The position numbers and the translations under genes were made by a program. Shown piece by piece: positions 24,560 through 33,042 of a DNA stretch of 64,000 nt. This DNA comes from Streptomonospora sp. PA3 (lineage in GTDB: Bacteria > Actinomycetota > Actinomycetes > Streptosporangiales > Streptosporangiaceae). Location: assembly GCF_009728995.1 (NCBI RefSeq), contig NZ_VTZW01000008.1, positions 1-64,000 of the forward strand, read 5' to 3'. Under the pieces are notes generated by a model. It was not told the origin of the DNA and searched no databases. It worked only from the letters and a program-made list of their open reading frames with translations. Position 1 is the stretch's first letter. Every line of letters begins with the position of its first letter.

Positions 24560-25456
24560 CTACCCGCGTCCCCGCAGGCGGGCAACCTCCTCGCGGACGG
24601 CGGGCGCGATCTCGGCGGCGAAGCGCTCCACCTGGGCCAGGCTCCCGTCTTCGGGGGCGAAGACGAAGGTGTCCATGCCGACCTCGACGGCGAGTCGGGA
24701 CAGCTCCTCCACCCAGGCCCGGGGCGGGCCCTGCAGCGGGGCGTCGCCGCTGCCGTCGACGGTGCCCATGACGTTGTAGAGCCGCCGGATGCGCGCCGGG
24801 TCGCGGCCGGCGTCGCGGGCCGCGGCGTCGATCCGCTCGCTCATGGCGGGCAGCTTCTCCGGCGGGAAGTAGGTGTTGGAGGGGATCCAGCCGTCGGCCA
24901 GTCTGCCGACGGCGGCGAGCAGGCGCGGGCCGCCGACGCCCAGCCAGATCCCCATGTCGTGCACCGGCCGGGGGCCGGGTTTGACTCCGGCGAGGCGGTA
25001 GTGGCGGCCGTCGAAGCGCACCGAGCTGCGGTCGGACCACATCAGCCGCACGACCTCGACCGCCTCCTCAAGCGCACCCGCCGCCTCCGGCGGCGTGCGG
25101 GAGGGGCCGCCCATCGCGCTGACGGCCTGCCAGAAGGCCCCGGCGCCCAGTCCCAGCTCGAAGCGGCCGCCGGAGACGACGTCGAGGCTCGCCGCGGCCT
25201 TGGCCATCACGGCGGGCGGGCGGAGGGGGAGGTTGGCGACGTCGGGGAAGACGGTGACGCGCTCGGTCCGGGCCAGGATCGTGGCCATGAGCGTCCAGGT
25301 GTCGAGGTGGCGCCGCTGGTAGGGGTGGTCCTGGATGCCGATGAGGTCCAGCCCGCCGCGTTCCGCGGCCCGGGCGATCGCCAGCGTCTCGTCGAGAGCG
25401 GCGGCGTCGGGCGCGGGGAAGGCTCCGAAGCGCAGCGGATTGCCGTAGTCGGGCAC
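24560..25456 (-). CDS. LLM-class (luciferase-like) flavin-dependent oxidoreductase
   Basis: Encodes 298 residues from GTG 25456, with GGGAGGAAG upstream. The TIM-barrel luciferase-like family is shown by GLDLIGIQDHPYQRRHLDTW, VANLPLRPPAVMAKAAASLD, SGGRFELGLGAGAFWQAV and IWLGVGGPRLLAAVGRLADG. Enzymes of this class use FMNH2 or reduced F420, and the actinobacterial ones are often F420-dependent, but the cofactor cannot be decided here. A regulatory-looking stretch lies upstream at 25688-25727. Confidence 0.88.
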   Translation of the reverse strand: MPDYGNPLRFGAFPAPDAAALDETLAIARAAERGGLDLIGIQDHPYQRRHLDTWTLMATILARTERVTVFPDVANLPLRPPAVMAKAAASLDVVSGGRFELGLGAGAFWQAVSAMGGPSRTPPEAAGALEEAVEVVRLMWSDRSSVRFDGRHYRLAGVKPGPRPVHDMGIWLGVGGPRLLAAVGRLADGWIPSNTYFPPEKLPAMSERIDAAARDAGRDPARIRRLYNVMGTVDGSGDAPLQGPPRAWVEELSRLAVEVGMDTFVFAPEDGSLAQVERFAAEIAPAVREEVARLRGRG

Positions 25457-25580
25457 CGGCTTCCTCCCTCATAGGGGTGTACGGGACACGAATGTGCCGC
25501 ACCGCCGAGTCTGCCAGTCCGCGGCACGCGGCGGGAGAGACGCGCGCCGGGCGTCGCCGAGCCGGCGCCGGGCCAGGAAA

Positions 25581-25608
25581 AGGAGGCGCCGCCGAAGCGG
25601 CGCCTCCT
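25581..25608. terminator. Strong hairpin upstream of LLM gene
   Basis: AGGAGGCGCCGC-CGAA-GCGGCGCCTCCT is a perfect 12-bp stem with a tetraloop. It lies between the haloacid dehalogenase stop (25764) and the LLM start (25456), so it could end the former transcript or attenuate a transcript starting near 25690. Confidence 0.55.
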
Positions 25609-25687
25609 GCCGACCCCACCCCTCCTTTGGGGCCGGCTCCCGCGCACGGCACCACCGAAGCGGGGTGCGCTGGGAGCAATGTATTAC

Positions 25688-25727
25688 TTCCCGGAAAAAC
25701 GATACGTATGCATACAGGTTCCCGGAA
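25688..25727 (-). promoter_or_regulatory. AT-rich regulatory island with three palindromes
   Basis: Two copies of the symmetric site TTCCCGGAA (25688-25696 and 25719-25727, 31 bp apart) flank the perfect palindrome GTATGCATAC (25706-25715). The surrounding bases are unusually AT-rich, and the minus strand offers TAATAC as a -10. Likely control region of the LLM/GNAT pair. Confidence 0.45.
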
Positions 25728-25763
25728 GGGACGGAATCGGTGGGGTTACGGCGACTATCGGGC

Positions 25764-26456
25764 TCAGTCGGCCAGCAGCGCGGTCACCAGGTCGGCGAGG
25801 CCGGTGGTGTGGAAGTCGAACGAGTCGGCGTCACGAGGCGGGTCGCCGACCGGCCGCTGGACATAGGCGGTGCGCAGGCCCAGGGCTTGCGCGCCCCGCA
25901 GGTCCCAGGCGTGGGCGGCGACCATGAGGACGCGCTCGGGCGCACCGGCGGCCAGGCCGGCGGCGAGCCGGTAGACGTCGGAGGCCGGTTTGTAGCTGCG
26001 CGCGTCCTGCGCCGAGAGCACGTAGTGCCATCGCAGTCCGGCGCGGGCGCTGAGGTGCACCAGCGTCGCCCGGCTCGCGTTGGACAGGCCGACCAGCGGG
26101 AGGTGCCGCGCGAGCCGTTCGAGGGAGCCGACCGTGTCGGGCCAGGGATCGAGCCGCCTTTCGGCGGTGGCGAGCCGGTCGACGGCCGCGGGGTCGGTCA
26201 CGCCGCACTCGGCCGCCACGACCTGTGCCGCCTCGCGGTCGAGGACGTCGCTGTCGGCGTAGGGGCGCCGCCCGTCGATCATCCGCTGCTGCTGCTCGGC
26301 GACGTGGCTCTGCCACATCGCGACCAGGTCGTCGATGCGTTCGGGGCCGGAGCAGGGAGCCAGGTCCCCGATGGCGGCGTGCAGTCCGCCGGGCTCGTTG
26401 ACGAGGGTTCCCAGGATGTCGAACACGACGAGGTCGATGTCGGCGTGTGAGGGCAT
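25764..26456 (-). CDS. Haloacid dehalogenase type II
   Basis: Encodes 230 residues from ATG 26456. HAD motifs: VVFDILGTLVNEPGG (nucleophile Asp), VGLSNASRATLVHL (motif II), DARSYKPASDVYRLA (motif III Lys) and VLMVAAHAWDLRGAQALGLR. The last block, with AxHxWD in place of the usual acidic motif IV, is characteristic of L-2-haloacid dehalogenases. They replace a halogen by hydroxyl through an ester on Asp. A natural substrate is not evident. Confidence 0.88.
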   Translation of the reverse strand: MPSHADIDLVVFDILGTLVNEPGGLHAAIGDLAPCSGPERIDDLVAMWQSHVAEQQQRMIDGRRPYADSDVLDREAAQVVAAECGVTDPAAVDRLATAERRLDPWPDTVGSLERLARHLPLVGLSNASRATLVHLSARAGLRWHYVLSAQDARSYKPASDVYRLAAGLAAGAPERVLMVAAHAWDLRGAQALGLRTAYVQRPVGDPPRDADSFDFHTTGLADLVTALLAD

Positions 26457-26679
26457 GCTGCTCCGCTCTCCCTGCCCGCGTGGCCGCTCCCGTGTGCACG
26501 GGGCGATGGCTGCGTGATCCACGGGGCGCTTACCGGATGCAGACTACAGCCGCCCCGTCATCCGACCGTTGCCCGGATCGGCGCGGTGCAGGCACCGCAC
26601 CGCGCGCGGCCGGCGGAAGCCCGGGACCGTGAACTCGGGGCCGGGGCCGGGACCGATCCGCGGCACCGGCCCCGGTGCC

Positions 26680-28107
26680 TCAGCGGCGCCAGTCGGGGCG
26701 GGTGCTGCCGCGCGAGGCCTTGCGGCCGCCGCCCTTGCCCTGCTTCTCCCTGATGCGCATCGTCAGCTTGATCGGGCTGCCCTCGAAGCCGAAGTCCTCG
26801 CGCAGGCGGCGCTCGATGAAGCGGCGGTAGTTGTCCTCCAGGAACCCGGTCGTGAACAGCACGAACTGCGGGGGCCGGGCGTCGGCCTGGGTCGCGAAGA
26901 GGATCTTGGGCTGCTTGCCGCCGCGCACCGGCGGCGGGGTCGCCGCCACCAGCTCCTTGAGCCAGCTGTTGAGCCTGCCGGTGGGGATGCGGGTGTCCCA
27001 GCCGGCCAGGCTCGTCTCCAGGGCGGGAACGAGGCGCTCCACGTGCCGGCCGGTCCGGGCGGAGATGTTCACGCGCGGCGCCCACCAGACCCGGGAGAGC
27101 TGGCGGTCGATCTCCTTCTCCAGGTAGTAGCGCCGGTCCTCATCCAGGCTGTCCCACTTGTTGAACGCCAGCACCAGAGCGCGGCCGGCCTCCACGACCT
27201 GCTCGACCACGCGGATGTCCTGCTCGGCGAGCGGCTCGCTGACGTCCATCAGCACCACCGCGACCTCGGCCCGCGACAGCGCCGTCGAGGTGCGCACGGT
27301 GGCGTAGTAGTCGGCTCCCTGCAGCGCGCGGAACCGGCGGCGGATGCCGGCGGTGTCGATGAAGGTCCACGGCCGCCCGCCCAGCTCGACGACCTCGTCG
27401 ACGGCGTCGCGGGTGGTGCCCGCCACCGCGTCCACGACCACCCGGTCCTCCCCGGCGATCCGGTTGAGCAGGCTGGACTTGCCGACGTTGGGCCGCCCCA
27501 CCAGGGCGATCCGGCGCGGTTCGTCCTCGCCCTCCTCCTCGCGCTCAGGCGGCGCCTCGGGCAGGGCCGCGGTCACCGCGTCGAGCATGTCGCCGGTGCC
27601 GCGCCCGTGCAGCGCGCTGACGGGGAACGGCTCGCCGATGCCGAGGTTCCACAGCTCCATGGCGTCGGCTTCCTGCAGTTCGCCGTCGACCTTGTTGGCG
27701 GCGAGCACGACCGGCTTGCCGGACCGGCGCAGCACCCGGGCGACCGCCTCGTCGGCGTCGGAGATGCCCACGGTGGCGTCGACGACGAACAGGATGGCGT
27801 CGGCGGCGCGCGCCGCGTACTCCGCCTGGCGGGCGACCATTCCGGCCAGGCCGGAGGCGCCCGTCTCCCAGCCGCCGGTGTCGACCAGGGTGAACTCGCG
27901 GGACTGCCAGGACGCGTCGTAGGCGACGCGGTCGCGGGTGACGCCGGGGACGTCCTCGACCACCGCTTCGCGGCGCCCGAGAACCCGGTTCACCAGGGAC
28001 GACTTGCCGACGTTGGGCCGCCCGACGACGGCGACCACGGGCTTGACCTCGACCTCCTCGTCGGCGCCGTCGGGCGGGCCGTCGAGGGCGGGGTTGTGCT
28101 CACTCAT
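26680..28107 (-). CDS. der: Ribosome-associated GTPase Der (EngA)
   Basis: Encodes 475 residues. Two tandem GTPase domains are visible: [15 protein letters not shown] with DTGGWE and NKVD, then [15 protein letters not shown] with DTAGIRRR and NKWD. A KH-like domain ends the protein ([20 protein letters not shown]), with a basic tail. Der is an essential 50S assembly factor. ATG 28107 is chosen over the longer frame because it gives the usual compact N-terminus. It follows cmk on the same strand, 326 bp away. Confidence 0.97.
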   Translation of the reverse strand: MSEHNPALDGPPDGADEEVEVKPVVAVVGRPNVGKSSLVNRVLGRREAVVEDVPGVTRDRVAYDASWQSREFTLVDTGGWETGASGLAGMVARQAEYAARAADAILFVVDATVGISDADEAVARVLRRSGKPVVLAANKVDGELQEADAMELWNLGIGEPFPVSALHGRGTGDMLDAVTAALPEAPPEREEEGEDEPRRIALVGRPNVGKSSLLNRIAGEDRVVVDAVAGTTRDAVDEVVELGGRPWTFIDTAGIRRRFRALQGADYYATVRTSTALSRAEVAVVLMDVSEPLAEQDIRVVEQVVEAGRALVLAFNKWDSLDEDRRYYLEKEIDRQLSRVWWAPRVNISARTGRHVERLVPALETSLAGWDTRIPTGRLNSWLKELVAATPPPVRGGKQPKILFATQADARPPQFVLFTTGFLEDNYRRFIERRLREDFGFEGSPIKLTMRIREKQGKGGGRKASRGSTRPDWRR

Positions 28108-28433
28108 TGCGCTACTCCCGGTTTCGCCGCCCCACGCGCCCAGGATCGCGTGCCGTGGAGCGGAATGACGGGCCGCGCCCGCTTCGGGCACGGCGGAATT
28201 GTCGGCCGCCGGACACGGTGTCCGACGGCCCGTTGGGCCGCGCCGCCGACCGGCGGCTACCCGGCGCCCGATCCGGCGCCGGGGCGGCGCCTGCTGCTGT
28301 GGCGGCAGACCTTCACCGGTCCGCGTTCCCGCCGATCCCGCGGTTGCCGCCGCGGCACGCCGCCAGCGGCGCCTGCTGCGGGATCGGCGCTGCCGGGAGC
28401 ACGTGGCGCCCCCGGATCACCGCCGGCCCGCCC
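28108..28433. other. 326-bp gap between der and cmk, no gene seen
   Basis: GC-rich sequence without a convincing frame in either strand. In Streptomyces, as I remember it, an acyltransferase gene lies between cmk and der; no trace of one is visible here. Confidence 0.6.
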
Positions 28434-29156
28434 CTAGGAGGCGGCGGACCTCTCGGCCTCGCCGGCCGCCGCGGCGGCCCGGTCGGTCAGTTCGACCACC
28501 AGCGCGATCACCTCGTCGAGCCCCAGGCCGGTCGTCTCCAGTTCGAGGGCGTCGGCGGTCCGGGTCAGCGGCGAGTCCTCGCGGCTGGAGTCGAGCAGGT
28601 CGCGCCGGGCGAGATCGGCCTGGATGGCGGCCACGTCGCTGCCGCTCAGCTCACCGCTGCGCCGGTGCGCCCGCGCCTCGGCGCTGGCGGTCAGGTAGAG
28701 CTTGACCGGGGCGTCGGGGGCCACGACGGTGGTGATGTCGCGCCCCTCGACGACGATTCCTCCGCTGCGGCGGGCCTGCGCGATGATCTCGCGCTGCATC
28801 GCCACCAGGCGCTCGCGCACCGCCGGCACGGCGCTGACGGCGCTGACCTGCGCGGTGACCTGCTGTGTGCGGATTTCACGGGCGACGTCGGTGCCGTCCA
28901 CGCGGACCGTGGGTGCGGCAGGGTCGGTGCCCATGGTGATGTCCGGGCGCCCGGCGGCCTCCGCGACCGCCGCCGCGTCGCCGATGTCGATCCGATGGTG
29001 CTGCATCCACCAGGTCATCGCCCGGTACATCGCCCCGGTGTCGAGGTACCGCAGACCGCGCGCCGATGCCACGCCCCTGGCCGTGCTGGACTTGCCCGAC
29101 CCCGAGGGTCCGTCGATGGCGACGACGACGCCCTCGGCGCTGCCCTGCGCGCTCAC
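28434..29156 (-). CDS. cmk: Cytidylate kinase
   Basis: Encodes 240 residues from GTG 29156, which has GGAGGAG eight bases upstream; the frame extends 11 residues further, but less well supported. The P-loop is AIDGPSGSGKSSTARGVA, followed by LRYLDTGAMYRAMTWWM for substrate binding, VVEGRDITTVVAPDAPVKLY, and the lid region RRDLLDSSREDSPL. It phosphorylates CMP and dCMP. It lies between der and tyrA in a conserved actinobacterial run. Confidence 0.96.
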   Translation of the reverse strand: MSAQGSAEGVVVAIDGPSGSGKSSTARGVASARGLRYLDTGAMYRAMTWWMQHHRIDIGDAAAVAEAAGRPDITMGTDPAAPTVRVDGTDVAREIRTQQVTAQVSAVSAVPAVRERLVAMQREIIAQARRSGGIVVEGRDITTVVAPDAPVKLYLTASAEARAHRRSGELSGSDVAAIQADLARRDLLDSSREDSPLTRTADALELETTGLGLDEVIALVVELTDRAAAAAGEAERSAAS

Positions 29157-29277
29157 GTGGTGCTCTCCTCCGGGGTGTACTGCGTCCATCTCATCTCAAC
29201 GGCTCAGCCTACAGGCGCCGCCGCCCCTTCGGCACCGCCCGGCCGCCCGGCACGGGCGGACCGCCGGACGGATCCGC

Positions 29278-30390
29278 TCAGGCGTGCACGGAGTACCCCC
29301 GCTCGCGGAGTACGCGGGCGAGGCGCTCCGCGGCCTCGGGCACCACGGAGAGTTGGGCCACACCCAGCGGCAGGCCGTAGGAGTGGTCCAGGCGTACGTC
29401 CTCGATGTTGACTCCGGCCTCGCCGGCGGCGAGGAACAGCCGGCCCAGCGAGTTGGGTTCGTCGGGGATGAGCACCGGCACGACCGCGTACTCGGGGGCG
29501 CGGCCGCCCCCGTGCTTGCCGGGAACGCGCCCGCGGCCGCTTACACCGCGCTCCAACAGGCCGCGGACCTCCTCCGGCGCCTCGCCGGCGGCCCGCGCAG
29601 CGCCGTCGGCGCGGGTTTCGCGCAGCGCCGCGGCCGAGGCGGCGAGGTCGGCGGCGACGGCCTCCAGCACATCGGCGACGGGGCCGCTGTTGTGGCTGAG
29701 GATCTCCCACCACAGCCGGGGGTCGCCGCCGGCGATGCGGGTGACGTCGCGCACCCCCTGCCCGGCCAGCGACAGCGCGGTCTCGTCGCCCTCCAGCAGG
29801 CGGGCGGCCACGGCGGCCGCCGCCACGTGCGGGGCGTGGGAGACCAGGGCGACGGCGCGGTCGTGGGCGGCGGCGCCGATGAGCACGGGTTCGGCGCCGC
29901 AGAGCCGGATCAGCTCGCGTACCGCGGCGATCGCTCCGGGATCGGCCTTGCCGGTGGGGCACAGCGCCCAGGAGCGCCCGAGGAACAGGTCGGAGCGGGC
30001 GGCGCTGGGACCGCTGCGCTCTCCTCCGCCCATCGGGTGGCCGGGGACGAAGGTGGCCATATCGCAGCCGGCGCTCTCGGCCGCGGCCACCACGCCGTCC
30101 TTGACGCTCGCGGCGTCGGTGTAGACCTGGGCCAGGCTGCGGTCCTGGGCGCTGCGCAGGACCGCCGGCACGGCGGAGGGCGGCGCTGCGATGACGGCGA
30201 TGTCGGCCGGCCGGGCGGAGGCGGCGTCCTCGTCCAGCGGGGTCCCGGCGCCCAGTTCGCAGGCCAGGCGCAAGGCCGCGGCATCGGGATCGCTGAGCGC
30301 GACACCGATGCCGTGTTCGCGCAGGGCCAGTGCGATCGAGGTGCCGATCAGCCCGGCGCCGACGATCACCGCGCGTTCGATCCCGCCCAC
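29278..30390 (-). CDS. tyrA: Prephenate dehydrogenase with C-terminal ACT domain
   Basis: Encodes 370 residues from GTG 30390, with AGGGAG just upstream. The NAD(P) fold begins ERAVIVGAGLIGTSIALAL; GHPMGGGERSGPSAA is the prephenate dehydrogenase signature, and the helical dimer domain contains VSHAPHVAAAAVA. The last 75 or so residues (EYAVVPVLIPDEPNSLGRLF onward) form an ACT domain, probably for feedback by tyrosine. With aroH upstream it forms the tyrosine branch from chorismate. A short NPR remnant lies in the gap to aroH. Confidence 0.95.
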   Translation of the reverse strand: MGGIERAVIVGAGLIGTSIALALREHGIGVALSDPDAAALRLACELGAGTPLDEDAASARPADIAVIAAPPSAVPAVLRSAQDRSLAQVYTDAASVKDGVVAAAESAGCDMATFVPGHPMGGGERSGPSAARSDLFLGRSWALCPTGKADPGAIAAVRELIRLCGAEPVLIGAAAHDRAVALVSHAPHVAAAAVAARLLEGDETALSLAGQGVRDVTRIAGGDPRLWWEILSHNSGPVADVLEAVAADLAASAAALRETRADGAARAAGEAPEEVRGLLERGVSGRGRVPGKHGGGRAPEYAVVPVLIPDEPNSLGRLFLAAGEAGVNIEDVRLDHSYGLPLGVAQLSVVPEAAERLARVLRERGYSVHA

Positions 30391-30483
30391 GTCGCTCCCT
30401 GGTCCGCTTCCGGCCTTTCGCCCGGGTCGGCGGCGTCGGCGGTATCGCCCTGCGCCGCACGCGCCCCCCGGGTATCCCACCAG

Positions 30484-30570
30484 CCTACGTCGAGTCCAAG
30501 AAGTCGGTCGCCCCAGGCGGTACCCGGCGGGTTCCTGGAAGCGGCGCCCTCCGTCCTTGAACGCGGCGAG
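30484..30570. repeat. NPR-2: solo remnant lacking the palindromic core
   Basis: Only the outer flanks of the repeat are present: TCCAAGAAGTCGGTC joined directly at about 30509/30510 to GCCCCAGGCGGTACCCGGCG and then GGGTTCCTGGAAGCGGCGCC. In NPR-1 and NPR-6 the same two flanks are separated by the long palindromic core. Confidence 0.75.
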
Positions 30571-30592
30571 TCGGGAGCCCGCCCCCGTCGGC

Positions 30593-30955
30593 CTACTGCG
30601 CGATGTCCAGCCGCAGCGCCTGGGCACCGCGGAGGTAGACGTGGTGCAGCTCGGCGCGGGGCCTGTCGGTCTCGATGTGGGCCATCAGGCGGACGACGCG
30701 GGGCAGGGCGCGCGGTACGGCGATCTCGGTCGCGCACATCAGCGGAACCTCGGTGAACCCGAGCTTGCGCGCGGCCAGGGCGGGGAACTCGGCGTTGAGG
30801 TCGGGCGTGGCCGTGAACAGCACGCTGATCACGTCGTCGGTGGTCAGCTCGTTGCGCCGGAGGACCTCCGACACGAGGTCGGCGGTGGCCTCCAGGATGG
30901 CGTCGCGCTCGTCGGCCTCGACCTGCACCGCACCCCGGATCGCTCGTACTGCCAC
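30593..30955 (-). CDS. aroH: Chorismate mutase, AroH class
   Basis: Encodes 120 residues from GTG 30955. It is the monofunctional trimeric AroH type, with residues matching the Bacillus active site: R7 (VRAIRGAVQ), E77 (CATEIAVP), R89 (VVRLMAHIE) and Y107 (HHVYLRGA). It converts chorismate to prephenate, the substrate of the TyrA encoded just downstream. Gap to rluB is 82 bp. Confidence 0.96.
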   Translation of the reverse strand: MAVRAIRGAVQVEADERDAILEATADLVSEVLRRNELTTDDVISVLFTATPDLNAEFPALAARKLGFTEVPLMCATEIAVPRALPRVVRLMAHIETDRPRAELHHVYLRGAQALRLDIAQ

Positions 30956-31037
30956 TTCTCGCCCGTCCTTCTCCGCGTCGTGTTGGGGTCCGCCGCCGGC
31001 GGCACGTGCCGCCGGCGGCGGTGAGCCGCGTCGCCGG

Positions 31038-32381
31038 TTACATTCCCGCGGCAGTGTAGAGCTCGCTGACCTCCGCGGCCGTCAGTGCGCGCATCGTGCC
31101 CGGTTTGAGGGTCTTGATGCCGATCGGGCCGATCCGGGTGCGCGCAAGGTCCTTCACCGGGTGGCCCACGGCGTCCAGCAGCCGGCGCACGATGTGCTTG
31201 CGCCCTTCGTGCAGCTCGATCTCGACCAGCGCCTGTGGCTCGCCGTTCTCGACGATCCGGAAGGAGTCCACCTCCACCGGGCCGTCGTCCAGCTCGACGC
31301 CTGCGCGGATCTGGCGGGCGACCTCGCGGGGGACGGGGCCCGGCACCTTGGCGACGTAGGTCTTGACGACCTGGTAGCGGGGGTGGGTCAGCCGGTTGGC
31401 CAGCTCGCCGTCGTTGGTGAGCAGGATCAGGCCCTCGGTCTCGGTGTCGAGGCGGCCGACGTGGAACAGGCGCTCCTCGGTGTTGCCGGTGTAGTCGGCG
31501 AGCGTGGGGCGGCCCTCGGGGTCCGACATCGTGCTGACGACCCCGCGGGGCTTGTGCAGCGCGTAGTAGAGCCGGTCCGGCGAGACGACGACGCGCATGC
31601 CGTCGACCCGGATCTCGGAGGTGTCGGGGTCGACGCGGGCGCCGAACCGGCGCACCGTGTGCCCGTCGACGGTGACGCGCCCGGCCACGATCAGCTCCTC
31701 GCTGGCGCGCCGGCTGGCCACGCCGGCCTGGGCGAGCGCCTTCTGCAGGCGGATGCCGCCGGGGACGTCGGTGTAGGCGTCGCGGTCGTCGCCGGGGCTC
31801 TCCTCGTCGCCGGGGTCGTACTCCGAGCGCAGCGTGTTGAGCCGGGAGCGGGCGGCCGGCGAGAGGTCGCGCTCGGCGCGCCCGCCGCCGCGGGGGACGC
31901 GGCTGTCGCGGAAGTCGCGGGGCGCGGGGCCGCGGCCGGAGGCGCGGAACCCGCCGCGGTCCTCGCGGCGGGTGTAGGTGCGCGAGTCGGGGCGCTCGGA
32001 GCGCTGCCCGCCGCGGGAGTCGCGGGCGGTATCGCGCTTGCCGGCGTCCTGCCGGCCGCGCTCGCCGGAGCGCTGGGAGCGGTTGGACTCGGCGCGCAGC
32101 ACGGGGTCGCGCCCGCTGGCGCCGCCGCGGTTCTGACGACCCGGCCGCTCGCCGCCCTGGCGGGACCGGGCGTCGCCGCTGCCGCCGCGGGCCGAGGGGC
32201 GGCCCTTGCCCTGGCCGCGCGGAGCCGAGCCGGTGCCGCGCCGCCGGGTCGAGTCGGGGTGTTCCTGGTCGCCGCGCTCACCGCGCGGGGCGGACCGGCC
32301 GCGGTCGGCGCGGCGGTCGTCGGAGTCCCGCGCACCGCGGGACCGGGAGTTCTTACGTGGCGTGTTCACCGGTGTCGTCAA
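31038..32381 (-). CDS. rluB: RluB-type 23S rRNA pseudouridine synthase with long basic N-terminal extension
   Basis: Encodes 447 residues from TTG 32381; GTG 32369 is an equally good start (443 residues). The catalytic part is at the C-terminus: an S4 domain (RLQKALAQAGVASRRASEEL) and the RsuA/RluB core with HVGRLDTETEGLILLTNDG, whose Asp is catalytic. The first 200 residues are Arg/Gly/Ser/Asp-rich and disordered, longer than in most bacteria. The start lies within the end of scpB (overlap of 17-29 bases), so translation is coupled. Confidence 0.92.
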   Translation of the reverse strand: MTTPVNTPRKNSRSRGARDSDDRRADRGRSAPRGERGDQEHPDSTRRRGTGSAPRGQGKGRPSARGGSGDARSRQGGERPGRQNRGGASGRDPVLRAESNRSQRSGERGRQDAGKRDTARDSRGGQRSERPDSRTYTRREDRGGFRASGRGPAPRDFRDSRVPRGGGRAERDLSPAARSRLNTLRSEYDPGDEESPGDDRDAYTDVPGGIRLQKALAQAGVASRRASEELIVAGRVTVDGHTVRRFGARVDPDTSEIRVDGMRVVVSPDRLYYALHKPRGVVSTMSDPEGRPTLADYTGNTEERLFHVGRLDTETEGLILLTNDGELANRLTHPRYQVVKTYVAKVPGPVPREVARQIRAGVELDDGPVEVDSFRIVENGEPQALVEIELHEGRKHIVRRLLDAVGHPVKDLARTRIGPIGIKTLKPGTMRALTAAEVSELYTAAGM

Positions 32382-33042
32382 AACCTTCGATGTCGTCAGG
32401 CAGGAAAGGGGCGAGGTCGGGGAGCTCGTCCAGGTCGCGCAGCCCGAGCCGCTCCAGGAAGTAGCTGGTGGTGCGGTACAGGTGCGCGCCCGACTCCGGG
32501 TCCTGCCCGGCCTCCTCGATGAGTCCCCTCAACACGAGGGTACGCATAACACCGTCGCAGTTCACACCGCGCACAGCCGAGACCCGGCCGCGGGAGACGG
32601 GCTGGCGGTAGGCGACCACCGCCATGGTCTCCAAAGCCGCCTGGGTGAGCCGGACCTCCTGGCCCTCCTTGAGGAAATGCTCGACGACGTCCGCGCATTC
32701 CGGCCGGGTGTAGAAGCGCCATCCGTCGGCGACCCGGCGCAGGTCGAAGCCGCGCCCCTGCTCGGTGTACTCGCGGGAAAGCCCCTCCAGCACCGCGGAG
32801 ACCTCCTCGACCGAGGAGTCGAAGGCGCGGGCGAGGTCGAGTTCGGCGACCGGCTGGTCGACGACCATCAGCACCGCCTCCAGGTCGCGGCGCATATCGG
32901 CCTCGCGCCGCCCCCCGCCGGCCGTCTCGGCCGCCCGCGGTCGGTCCTCCGGTGCCGCGCTGTGCGCCCGCTCCCCCGACTCGGCCTGCTCGGCCCCGCC
33001 TCCGGTCGCGGATGCGGCCCCGGGCCGTTCTGCGGTGTTCAC
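32353..33042 (-). CDS. scpB: Segregation and condensation protein B
   Basis: Encodes 229 residues from GTG 33042, overlapping the scpA stop by four bases (GTGA). The N-terminal 50 residues are low-complexity. The paired winged-helix core is clear: DLEAVLMVVDQPVAELDLAR, GWRFYTRPECADVVEHFL, LTQAALETMAVVAYRQPVSR and VMRTLVLRGLIEEAGQDPES. ScpB dimers bind ScpA and SMC to form condensin for chromosome compaction. Confidence 0.95.
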   Translation of the reverse strand: MNTAERPGAASATGGGAEQAESGERAHSAAPEDRPRAAETAGGGRREADMRRDLEAVLMVVDQPVAELDLARAFDSSVEEVSAVLEGLSREYTEQGRGFDLRRVADGWRFYTRPECADVVEHFLKEGQEVRLTQAALETMAVVAYRQPVSRGRVSAVRGVNCDGVMRTLVLRGLIEEAGQDPESGAHLYRTTSYFLERLGLRDLDELPDLAPFLPDDIEGFDDTGEHAT

